Source of the DNA: Bacillota bacterium
Lineage (GTDB): Bacteria; Bacillota; Clostridia; Lachnospirales; Lachnospiraceae
Assembly (NCBI GenBank): GCA_023414985.1
Contig: JAEZLY010000316.1
Span: forward strand, 1 to 15,759
DNA length: 15,759 nt
Direction: 5' to 3'
The translations under genes were made by a program, and so were the position numbers. A model generated the notes under the pieces. The model was not told the origin of the DNA. It worked only from the letters and a program-made list of their open reading frames with translations, and ran no database searches. Of the stretch, positions 8,267-14,567 are shown piece after piece; position 1 is the first letter of the stretch; every line of letters begins with the position of its first letter.

Positions 8267-9550
8267 ATGAGGAACAGAAAAAGATACAGATGGTTTTTAA
8301 TCTGGCTTTTTATCATAAATTTATTTGGAATTGTATTTTTTGTTTGTTATCAGGTTGACAGAGGAATTCCGAATGAAATCAAAATGCTGGTAGGAACAGA
8401 AGAAAGCTTTGATTTTGGTATGCCACTGGAGGGCAAAATCTCATCCGGTGATGTCGGAACGATCAGCGTAAATAATCTTAAGGTCCCCTCCAATAAGATT
8501 CGTATCGATCTTAATCAGCCGTTTACATTAGAATCATCACAGACAGGTAAATACAACATAGATTTAAAGCTGTTTGGACTGATTGATTTCAAAAGGATAT
8601 CGCTGGATGTCATAGAAAAGGTGGAACTGGTTCCCTGCGGTATGCCGATTGGTATCTATGTTGAGACAGACGGTATTCTTGTGCTGGGCAGCGGTAGGAT
8701 CACGGGTGAGGATGGCTTGAATTACGAACCTGTACGTAACAGGTTAAAATCGGGAGACTATATATTGGCAATCAATGGACAGAATGTCAAAAGGAAGAGT
8801 GAGCTGATTGACAAGCTGCAGGATTGCCACGGAAAGGATGTCACATTGTTGGTAAGGAGAAACCGTGAGAAAATTACGGTTGAGATTACCCCGGTGAAGA
8901 CAGCTAGCGGCAGCTATAAGATCGGAGCCTGGATCAGGGATAATACCCAGGGTATCGGAACGCTGACCTTTATCTCCACCGATGGTCAATTCGGTGCGCT
9001 CGGACACGGTATTACGGACGTAGATACCGGTTTATTACTGGATGTGAAAGCGGGTTCCATCTATTCTGCAGAAATCATGTCGATTATCAAAGGGAAGGAA
9101 GGAGAGCCGGGTGAGTTAATCGGTATGATTCGCCAGAGTGAAAAATATAAGATCGGAAGTATCGGACAGAATACCTATCAGGGGATTTTCGGCCGCGTAA
9201 GCTATGAATATGACGAAGGTTTGAATATTGAACCGCTCAAGATAGGTTTGAAGCAGGATGTAAAGACAGGTAAAGCATTTGTCCGTTGTACGATAGAAGA
9301 TGAGATAACGGATTATGAGATAGAGATTATAAGTGTGGATGTCAGTAACAATAATCATAACAAGGGAATCGTCATAAAAATCACGGACCCAAGACTTTTG
9401 AAGCTTACAGGAGGTATCGTACAGGGTATGAGCGGGAGCCCGATCATACAAAATAATAAGATAATCGGTGCTGTTACGCATGTATTTATACAGGATTCAA
9501 CGAAAGGTTACGGTACATTCATAGAAAACATGGTAAATAATTTAGAATAA
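8267..9550 (+). CDS. spoIVB: SpoIVB serine peptidase (S55 family)
   Basis: SpoIVB is made in the forespore and secreted into the intermembrane space. There it cleaves SpoIVFA and so triggers SpoIVFB processing of pro-sigma-K in the mother cell. The 427-residue protein has a basic N-terminus and one membrane/signal segment (about residues 8-27), a PDZ domain at about 126-210, and a C-terminal S55 peptidase domain. Catalytic candidates are His247 (GALGHGITD), Asp374 (ITDPRLL) and Ser389 (GMSGSP). The His-Ser distance of 142 residues equals the one I recall for B. subtilis SpoIVB. The start is supported by GAGGTG (8256-8261), five bases before ATG. I see no convincing sigma-F or sigma-G promoter. 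The best weak candidate is GTACA (8208-8212), 18 bases, CATTAAG (8231-8237). It lies directly upstream of the spo0A control region, an order conserved in many spore formers. Confidence 0.95.
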   Translation: MRNRKRYRWFLIWLFIINLFGIVFFVCYQVDRGIPNEIKMLVGTEESFDFGMPLEGKISSGDVGTISVNNLKVPSNKIRIDLNQPFTLESSQTGKYNIDLKLFGLIDFKRISLDVIEKVELVPCGMPIGIYVETDGILVLGSGRITGEDGLNYEPVRNRLKSGDYILAINGQNVKRKSELIDKLQDCHGKDVTLLVRRNREKITVEITPVKTASGSYKIGAWIRDNTQGIGTLTFISTDGQFGALGHGITDVDTGLLLDVKAGSIYSAEIMSIIKGKEGEPGELIGMIRQSEKYKIGSIGQNTYQGIFGRVSYEYDEGLNIEPLKIGLKQDVKTGKAFVRCTIEDEITDYEIEIISVDVSNNNHNKGIVIKITDPRLLKLTGGIVQGMSGSPIIQNNKIIGAVTHVFIQDSTKGYGTFIENMVNNLE

Positions 9551-9701
9551 GGAAATGTTTTGTTTAAAAAAGAAATCGACGAGATCTGATAATATATGGT
9601 GAAATAGAAAACGATGCTACAGCATATTAATTGTATAAAATTTTCAATCATACAAAATATTGTGGTTACAGCTTATTACTTTAAAAATTCCCTTATTTCG
9701 G

Positions 9702-9718
9702 TGTCGAATGGTGCGACA
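9702..9718. promoter_or_regulatory. Pair of opposed Spo0A boxes upstream of spo0A
   Basis: TGTCGAA (9702-9708) is a perfect 0A box. Three bases later TGCGACA (9712-9718) is a near-consensus box on the opposite strand, giving the dyad TGTCG-N7-CGACA. The position upstream of spo0A suggests autoregulation by phosphorylated Spo0A. The site is about 200 bp from the best sigma-A promoter, so it may act on another promoter in this gap. Confidence 0.55.
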
Positions 9719-9910
9719 AGAAACATTTGAAAGTTGAAATTGATATGGATATAATTCAGATATGGTAAAAATTTACAGACGCTGTCACTGTATAATATGT
9801 CGTTGGATTTTCGAGTTCGGTGTTGTTTCATGAGATATAATGTAAAATACTAATAATAAAAGTCGCATTATGGCATCCATATTTTGTACATTTTGCTAAG
9901 TCGATAAACG

Positions 9911-9939
9911 TTGACGCTGAATTGTGCAAGAGGTATAAT
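9911..9939 (+). promoter_or_regulatory. Sigma-A promoter of spo0A
   Basis: TTGACG (9911-9916) and a perfect TATAAT (9934-9939) are separated by 17 bases. Transcription from about 9946 would give a leader of about 158 bases. I could not find an equally good sigma-H promoter; a poor candidate is TAAGGAAAT-N12-AAAGAAATC at 9548-9577. Confidence 0.72.
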
Positions 9940-10103
9940 GTTATCATAAAACAACATGAAACCAAAAGAGCTACACGAAAATTCACGAAAAGTGAAGTCT
10001 TAATTACGAACAACCAAGGGGCATTGGTTATTTGGGGAAAAGTAACTTGAAGTACCATCTTTGAGAGAGATCAAAATTATGTATTGGAGGTTGGAAGAGT
10101 AAA

Positions 10104-10904
10104 ATGAGTAAGATTAATGTAGCTATTGTGGATGACAATGAGAGGATGGTGAATCTCCTCGAGGATATTTTAAAAGAGGATTCGGATATCGAAGTTGTCG
10201 GTAAATCGGAGAACGGAATTGACGCTCTTGACATGATTAAAGAGAAGAAACCGGATGTTGTATTATTGGATTTGATCATGCCGAAGCTGGATGGATTAGG
10301 TGTAATGGAAAAGGTGAGAAGAGATTCCGAATTCAAGAAGAGCCCCTCCTTCATCGTGATCACAGCCATCGGTCAGGAAGGCGTGACTGAGAATGCATTT
10401 GAGCTCGGTGCAAATTATTATATCATGAAGCCTTTTGACAACAATGTTATCCTGTCAAGAATCAAACAGCTGAAGGGTGATTATCATAACAAGCTGATTG
10501 ATAACCATAGAGTAAGCGCTTATGAGAATAAGAGCGCATATATGGAACGCAATCTGGAATCAGATGTAACCAACATCATTCATGAGATCGGTGTTCCGGC
10601 ACATATCAAAGGCTACCAGTACTTACGTGATGCAATTATGATGTCAGTGAATGATGCAGAGATGCTGAATTCTATTACAAAGCTGTTATATCCGTCTATT
10701 GCTAAGAGACATAAGACAACCCCCAGCAGAGTGGAGAGAGCAATCCGCCATGCGATTGAGGTTGCCTGGAGCAGAGGAAAGATGGATACCATTGATGAAT
10801 TATTTGGCTATACCGTAAGCAACGGTAAAGGAAAGCCTACCAATTCCGAATTTGTTGCATTAATTGCGGATAAGATCCGTCTTGAATATAAGCTTAGGTC
10901 ATAA
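10104..10904 (+). CDS. spo0A: Sporulation transcription factor Spo0A
   Basis: Spo0A is the master response regulator that commits the cell to sporulation when phosphorylated. At 266 residues it has the normal length. The receiver domain (about 3-125) shows the acidic pair D10/D11, phosphoacceptor D56 (VVLLDLIMP), T87 and K109 (IMKPF). The C-terminal DNA-binding domain (about 150-266) carries the nearly invariant segment HKTTPSRVERAIRHAIEVAW, which contains the recognition helix that reads TGTCGAA boxes. Two ribosome-binding candidates precede ATG: GGAGG at 10086-10090 (13 bases away) and the weaker GGAAGAG at 10093-10099 (4 bases away), an unusual doublet. spoIVB is upstream. A long control region with 0A boxes and a sigma-A promoter precedes the gene, and an exceptionally long terminator follows. 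All key residues are present. Confidence 0.98.
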   Translation: MSKINVAIVDDNERMVNLLEDILKEDSDIEVVGKSENGIDALDMIKEKKPDVVLLDLIMPKLDGLGVMEKVRRDSEFKKSPSFIVITAIGQEGVTENAFELGANYYIMKPFDNNVILSRIKQLKGDYHNKLIDNHRVSAYENKSAYMERNLESDVTNIIHEIGVPAHIKGYQYLRDAIMMSVNDAEMLNSITKLLYPSIAKRHKTTPSRVERAIRHAIEVAWSRGKMDTIDELFGYTVSNGKGKPTNSEFVALIADKIRLEYKLRS

Positions 10905-10919
10905 TGTTTCCTATTATAT

Positions 10920-10978
10920 AAGAAGAGGCTGTTGTTAAATACATATCGTATTTAGCAACAGCCTCTTCTTTCTTTTTT
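10920..10978 (+). terminator. Very long rho-independent terminator of spo0A
   Basis: Bases 10920-10942 pair with 10948-10970, giving 23 bp with a single G-T wobble and a 5-base loop (ATATC). The stem begins AGAAGAGGCTGTTG and closes CAACAGCCTCTTCT. A T-rich tail runs to 10978. The stem is two to three times longer than other terminators in the window and ends only about 60 bases before the next start codon. Confidence 0.95.
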
Positions 10979-11038
10979 ACATATTTCCTCCCTGACTAGA
11001 GATAATAATACTGTATGAATCATAAAGGAGGAATGAAA

Positions 11039-11512
11039 ATGGCAGATAAAGCATCATGGGATGCAAATAAATCAGAAAATACCGGAATCTTTAATACAGG
11101 AATGTCCGGAAGTACCGGAATGACAGGTAGTACAGGGTTACCCGGAAATACCGGAGCGACGGGTGCTGCGGGAATAGGAGCGGCCGGTATCGGTGTAGCA
11201 GGAATGGCCGGTAGTGCCGGGATCATAGATAAAATTAGTATGGCGGGAACGACCGGATCCTCTGAGGGTACCAATTTGAATGATTATAATCGAAAAGGTA
11301 TGAATCAGATGGGTCTGTCAGCCGGTTCAGAAGAGGGACCAACCGGCGGAATCAGCGGATCGGACGGATCGGGCATCTATGGTGTCACAGGTAGGACAGG
11401 AGGCACTTCTGACCCAAGTAATTCCGATGTTGCAGGCGGTTGGGACTTATCCGATGTGAAGGATAGCGGAAAGATCAAGAATAATGAGAACTCCTTCCGT
11501 GATCTTAGCTGA
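11039..11512 (+). CDS. Small Gly/Thr-rich collagen-like protein of unknown function
   Basis: The protein has 157 residues. After a polar N-terminus (MADKASWDANKSENTG) comes a collagen-like tract at about residues 16-62. It begins with regular Gly-X-Y triplets (GMS GST GMT GST GLP GNT GAT GAA). It then slips phase twice within an Ala/Gly/Ile stretch. A central segment (about 63-90) is not repetitive, a second Gly/Ser/Thr-rich tract spans about 95-130, and the end is polar and charged. There is no signal peptide, Cys or membrane segment. ATG at 11039 is chosen because AGGAGG (11026-11031) sits seven bases before it; the in-frame ATG at 11015 would put that site inside the gene. GXT-type collagen tracts are common in spore-surface proteins such as BclA. 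The position after spo0A makes a spore or envelope role plausible, but this is inference. The gene is flanked by terminators on both sides. Confidence 0.75.
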   Translation: MADKASWDANKSENTGIFNTGMSGSTGMTGSTGLPGNTGATGAAGIGAAGIGVAGMAGSAGIIDKISMAGTTGSSEGTNLNDYNRKGMNQMGLSAGSEEGPTGGISGSDGSGIYGVTGRTGGTSDPSNSDVAGGWDLSDVKDSGKIKNNENSFRDLS

Positions 11513-11552
11513 CCATGCGAAGACTGGGCTATAGTGATCACATGTAATAGTT

Positions 11553-11592
11553 AAGGTAAGGATGAGGGATGTATCTAATCCTTACCTTTTTA
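11553..11592 (+). terminator. Rho-independent terminator of the collagen-like gene
   Basis: A perfect 11-bp stem, AAGGTAAGGAT (11553-11563) with ATCCTTACCTT (11578-11588), has a 14-base loop and a run of T ending at 11591. Confidence 0.9.
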
Positions 11593-11746
11593 TTATTTAA
11601 AGTTGTCTCTCACGAATCAAAAATTCATATGGATTCCTTTCCAAAATTGTGGTATGATGGTAGCTGCAAAAGTGCACAAAAAACATTTCTGCGTTTTATA
11701 AAAAATAAACATAATCATAATATTAAGGAAATAGACAAATAAGCTC

Positions 11747-11775
11747 TTGATATTTTATTCTAAATTAGGTAAAAT
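11747..11775 (+). promoter_or_regulatory. Sigma-A promoter of gap
   Basis: TTGATA (11747-11752) and TAAAAT (11770-11775) are 17 bases apart. Transcription should start near 11782, giving a leader of about 100 bases. Confidence 0.7.
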
Positions 11776-11827
11776 GAATCTGGATTGAGATTTTTTTGTC
11801 AATGTATCCAAGGTTAGTAAATAAGAT

Positions 11828-11869
11828 TAATTGCTGTCTCACGACAGTATATTATAAATTTAACAATTA
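11828..11869 (+). promoter_or_regulatory. Structured gap leader abutting the ribosome binding site
   Basis: CTGTC (11834-11838) pairs with GACAG (11843-11847) around a TCAC loop. An outer TAATTG (11828-11833) can pair with CAATTA (11864-11869), whose last base is the first base of AGGAGG (11869-11874). The dyad might bind a regulator or influence mRNA stability or initiation. The pairing is seen; the role is inferred. Confidence 0.4.
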
Positions 11870-11883
11870 GGAGGAATATAATC

Positions 11884-12897
11884 ATGGCAGTAAAAGTAGC
11901 AATTAATGGTTTTGGACGTATCGGCCGTCTTGCATTCAGACAGATGTTCGGCGCAGAAGGTTACGAGATCGTAGCTATCAATGATTTAACAGATGCTAAG
12001 ATGTTAGCTCACTTATTAAAATACGATTCCGCACAGGGAAGATATGCTAAGGCTGATACAGTTGTAGCTAAGGAAAGCTCCATCGTAGTAGATGGCAAAG
12101 AGATCCAGATTTACGCTCAGAAGAATCCCGCAGATTTACCTTGGGGTAAGCTCGGTGTAGATGTTGTTCTTGAGTGTACAGGCTTCTTCGCATCCAAGGC
12201 TAAGGCACAGGCTCATATCGATGCAGGTGCTAAGAAGGTAGTTATCTCCGCTCCGGCTGGTGATGATCTTCCTACCGTAGTATTCAGTGTAAATGAGAAT
12301 ATCTTAAAGGCATCCGATACCATCATTTCCGCAGCTTCCTGTACAACAAACTGCTTAGCTCCTATGGCTGACACATTAAATAAATTAGTTCCCGTAGAAA
12401 AAGGCTTCATGACAACTATCCACGCTTATACAGGTGATCAGATGACACTTGACGGCCCTCATCCGAAGGGTGATTTAAGAAGAGCTCGTGCTGCAGCTGT
12501 TAATATCGTTCCTAACTCCACAGGAGCTGCTAAGGCTATCGGCCTTGTTATTCCTGAGTTAGCTGGAAAATTAGATGGCGCTGCACAGAGAGTTCCTGTT
12601 CCGACAGGTTCTACAACAGAATTAGTAGCAGTTGTTAACGGCAAGGTTTCTAAGGCTGATATCAATGCAGCTATGAAGGCAGCAGCTAGTGCATCTTTCG
12701 GTTATACAGAAGATGAGCTTGTATCTTCCGATATCATCGGTATTACCTATGGTTCTTTATTTGATGGTACTCAGACTAAGGTTACTGACCTTGAGAACGG
12801 CAAGAGCTTAGTTAAGGTTGTTTCCTGGTATGATAATGAGAATTCTTACACAAGCCAGATGGTTAGAACAATTAAATACTTTGCAGAATTAGCATAA
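11884..12897 (+). CDS. gap: Glyceraldehyde-3-phosphate dehydrogenase, NAD-dependent type
   Basis: The enzyme oxidises and phosphorylates glyceraldehyde 3-phosphate to 1,3-bisphosphoglycerate in glycolysis, in the cytoplasm. At 337 residues it has the normal length. The Rossmann motif NGFGRIGR is at 8-15 and Asp34 follows the second strand, which indicates NAD rather than NADP preference. Catalytic Cys153 is in SAASCTTNCLAP and catalytic His180 is in HAYTGDQ. The conserved substrate segment PNSTGAAKAIGLVIPEL is present. ATG at 11884 has AGGAGG at 11869-11874. Its own sigma-A promoter and a strong GC-rich terminator suggest high, mainly monocistronic expression. It heads the cluster gap-pgk-tpiA-gpmI. 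Confidence 0.98.
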   Translation: MAVKVAINGFGRIGRLAFRQMFGAEGYEIVAINDLTDAKMLAHLLKYDSAQGRYAKADTVVAKESSIVVDGKEIQIYAQKNPADLPWGKLGVDVVLECTGFFASKAKAQAHIDAGAKKVVISAPAGDDLPTVVFSVNENILKASDTIISAASCTTNCLAPMADTLNKLVPVEKGFMTTIHAYTGDQMTLDGPHPKGDLRRARAAAVNIVPNSTGAAKAIGLVIPELAGKLDGAAQRVPVPTGSTTELVAVVNGKVSKADINAAMKAAASASFGYTEDELVSSDIIGITYGSLFDGTQTKVTDLENGKSLVKVVSWYDNENSYTSQMVRTIKYFAELA

Positions 12898-12962
12898 TTA
12901 ATGATAGCAAGTGAATTGAATTAATTCATCTTGTATTAGGGTTTTCCTAATTGATCCATCAT

Positions 12963-12994
12963 GGGTCCGGTCTTTCAGGACCGGATCCTTTTTT
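12963..12994 (+). terminator. Rho-independent terminator of gap
   Basis: GGGTCCGGTC (12963-12972) pairs with GACCGGATCC (12979-12988) over 10 bp with one G-T wobble and a 6-base loop. Six T follow (12989-12994). A smaller TTAGG/CCTAA hairpin (12936-12950) and the 12-base palindrome TGAATTAATTCA (12917-12928) lie just upstream. The T-run is also the left arm of the next element's first hairpin. Confidence 0.9.
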
Positions 12995-13118
12995 ATTCAA
13001 TAGGAAATTACGTCCTATTGAATAAAAAGCACTCCGTGCAGGATGCGCACTCACGCGTAAGGAAATTATCACTTCGTGAACGCGTTCGGCGCGAAGAGTC
13101 TGCTTTGCAGACTCTTTG
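12989..13118 (+). repeat. Multi-hairpin intergenic element between gap and pgk
   Basis: This non-coding stretch of about 130 bases is packed with inverted repeats. The first hairpin is 16 bp and perfect: 12990-13005 with 13013-13028, loop AATTACG. GCAC-TCC-GTGC follows at 13029-13039. TCAC-TTC-GTGA is at 13069-13079, or alternatively CTTCGTG (13072-13078) pairs with CGCGAAG (13090-13096). CGCG-TTCGG-CGCG is at 13081-13093. The last is AAGAGTCTGC (13094-13103) with GCAGACTCTT (13107-13116), loop TTT, then TTTGTTCTT. It is richer in GC than its flanks. A degenerate relative of its left half lies at 8120-8177. It resembles a REP/MITE-like or structured RNA element. I know no matching named family. 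Confidence 0.7.
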
Positions 13119-13185
13119 TTCTTACAATCAATAGATAACATAGAGTAATATCCTTAAATAAACACATCTTTGAAGGGAGAAGTAT

Positions 13186-14379
13186 ATGTTAAACAAAAAG
13201 TCAGTTGATGATATCAATGTAAAAGGTAAAAGAGTATTAGTAAGATGTGATTTCAATGTTCCGTTGCAAGAGGGAAGAATTACGGATGAGGTTCGTTTGG
13301 TAGAAGCTCTCCCCACGATAAAGAAATTAATTAATGATGGCGGTAAGATAATTCTTTGCTCCCATTTGGGTAAACCTAAGGGTGAACCGAAGCCTGAATT
13401 ATCATTAGCACCGGTTGCTTTAAGATTAGCTGAGCTGTTAGGACAGGAAGTAAAATTTGCTAAGGATGATAATGTAGTAGGTGAAAATGCAAAGGCTGCA
13501 GTTGCTGCAATGAAAGATGGTGATGTAGTACTTCTTGAAAACACACGTTACAGAAGCGAAGAGACGAAGAACGGTGAAGCTTTCAGCAAAGAGTTAGCAT
13601 CCCTTTGTGAAGTATTCGTTAATGACGCATTTGGTACTGCACATAGAGCACATTGCTCCAATGTAGGTGTTACTCAGTTTGTTGACACAGCAGTGGTTGG
13701 TTACTTAATGCAGAAGGAAATTGATTTCCTTGGAAATGCAGTAAATGATCCCAAGAGACCTTTCGTTGCAATCCTTGGTGGATCTAAGGTTTCCAGTAAA
13801 ATCTCTGTAATCGATAATCTTTTAGATAAAGTTGATACCTTAATCATCGGTGGCGGTATGGCATATACCTTTATGAAGGCCTTAGGTGAAGAGGTTGGTA
13901 AATCCTTATTGGAAGCTGATTATTTAGATTATGCAAAACAGATGATGGATAAGGCAGAGAAAAAGGGTGTTAATTTATTAATTCCGATTGACACCGTAGT
14001 TGCTCAGGATTTTAGCAATGATACTCCTTTTAAAACAGTTAACCGTGGAGAAATTGAACCGGATTGGGAAGGTCTTGATATCGGTGAGAAGACTCGTGAA
14101 CTTTACGCGAACGCTATCAAGGGTGCAAAGACAGTTGTTTGGAACGGACCGATGGGTGTATTTGAATTATCTAACTTTGCAGCTGGTACCGTTGCAGTAG
14201 CTAAAGCTTTAGCAGAGATTGATGCTACAACAATCATTGGTGGCGGTGACTCTGCAGCAGCTGTTAATATTCTCGGTTTTGGCGATAAGATGTCACATAT
14301 TTCTACCGGTGGTGGTGCATCCCTTGAGTTCTTAGAGGGCAAGGAGCTTCCCGGAATTGCTGCAGCAAACGATAAATAA
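13186..14379 (+). CDS. pgk: Phosphoglycerate kinase
   Basis: The enzyme transfers the high-energy phosphate of 1,3-bisphosphoglycerate to ADP, the first ATP-yielding step of glycolysis. The 397 residues are a normal bacterial length. Visible motifs are RCDFNVPL (about 22-29) of the substrate site, HLGKPKGE (about 60-67), NTRYRSEET, FGTAHRAHCSN, AILGGSKVSSKI opening the nucleotide-binding domain, WNGPMGVFE and the GGGDSAAAV loop. The C-terminal STGGGASLEFLEGKELPGI is also present. AGGGAG (13174-13179) is six bases before ATG. The strong gap terminator lies upstream, so pgk probably needs its own promoter. A weak candidate is TTACAA (13122-13127), 18 bases, TAATAT (13146-13151). Confidence 0.98.
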   Translation: MLNKKSVDDINVKGKRVLVRCDFNVPLQEGRITDEVRLVEALPTIKKLINDGGKIILCSHLGKPKGEPKPELSLAPVALRLAELLGQEVKFAKDDNVVGENAKAAVAAMKDGDVVLLENTRYRSEETKNGEAFSKELASLCEVFVNDAFGTAHRAHCSNVGVTQFVDTAVVGYLMQKEIDFLGNAVNDPKRPFVAILGGSKVSSKISVIDNLLDKVDTLIIGGGMAYTFMKALGEEVGKSLLEADYLDYAKQMMDKAEKKGVNLLIPIDTVVAQDFSNDTPFKTVNRGEIEPDWEGLDIGEKTRELYANAIKGAKTVVWNGPMGVFELSNFAAGTVAVAKALAEIDATTIIGGGDSAAAVNILGFGDKMSHISTGGGASLEFLEGKELPGIAAANDK

Positions 14380-14408
14380 AAATAATAACTTAATTTAATC
14401 ATTTTTAC

Positions 14409-14461
14409 TGTAGCAAGCTTTTCTTTGTAATTGATTCATAAGTCAGGGGAAGCTTGCTACA
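14409..14461 (+). repeat. Long inverted repeat between pgk and tpiA, no U-tract
   Basis: A perfect 12-bp pair, TGTAGCAAGCTT (14409-14420) with AAGCTTGCTACA (14450-14461), surrounds 29 bases. The next four bases inside can extend it with mostly G-T pairs. No T-run follows (the next bases are ATCCGGTAAAA), so it is a poor terminator. It may be an mRNA-stabilising or processing hairpin, or a partial attenuator, between two co-transcribed genes. The pairing is certain; the role is inferred. Confidence 0.65.
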
Positions 14462-14567
14462 ATCCGGTAAAAAGGATACCATTACTTTTCATGAATATAA
14501 TATCATACATGCACAAATCAACAATAAGTTCCTGTAGTGAAATAATATAATATTAGGAGGAAAATAT

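Larger units (their letters stand above)
9551..10103 (+). promoter_or_regulatory. 553-bp spo0A control region and leader
   Basis: This gap holds no credible gene. From left to right there is no terminator after spoIVB, and then AT-rich DNA. Next come two opposed Spo0A-like boxes at 9702-9718 and an isolated TATAAT at 9791-9796 without a good -35. Two weaker box-like sites follow, TGTCGTT at 9798-9804 and AGTCGAT at 9899-9905. A strong sigma-A promoter lies at 9911-9939. The leader of about 158 bases contains an 8-base direct repeat, CACGAAAA (9974-9981 and 9984-9991), spaced one helical turn apart. It also has a small TTCAC/GTGAA hairpin (9982-9996) and a hairpin pairing AACCAA with TTGGTT (10012-10029). 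Confidence 0.7.
11513..11883 (+). promoter_or_regulatory. Intergenic region between the collagen-like gene and gap
   Basis: These 371 bases hold the terminator of the upstream gene (11553-11592), AT-rich DNA, the gap promoter (11747-11775) and a structured gap leader. A TATGAT at 11653-11658 preceded by TG is a possible extra extended -10, without a matching -35. I see no cggR-like repressor gene, which precedes gap in bacilli. Confidence 0.7.

Noticed and set aside
9548..9577. Sigma-H promoter candidate TAAGGAAAT-N12-AAAGAAATC upstream of spo0A
   Set aside because: The -10 half matches poorly and it lies more than 500 bp from spo0A; mentioned only as the best available.
11015..11038. ATG at 11015 (or 11033) as the start of the collagen-like protein
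   Set aside because: The AGGAGG site at 11026-11031 would lie inside the gene; ATG 11039 has ideal spacing to it.
11020..11274. Antisense Pro/Ala/Ile-rich open frame opposite the collagen-like tract
   Set aside because: Gly/Thr-rich codon repeats read backwards give stop-free Pro/Val-rich frames; no ribosome binding site supports it.
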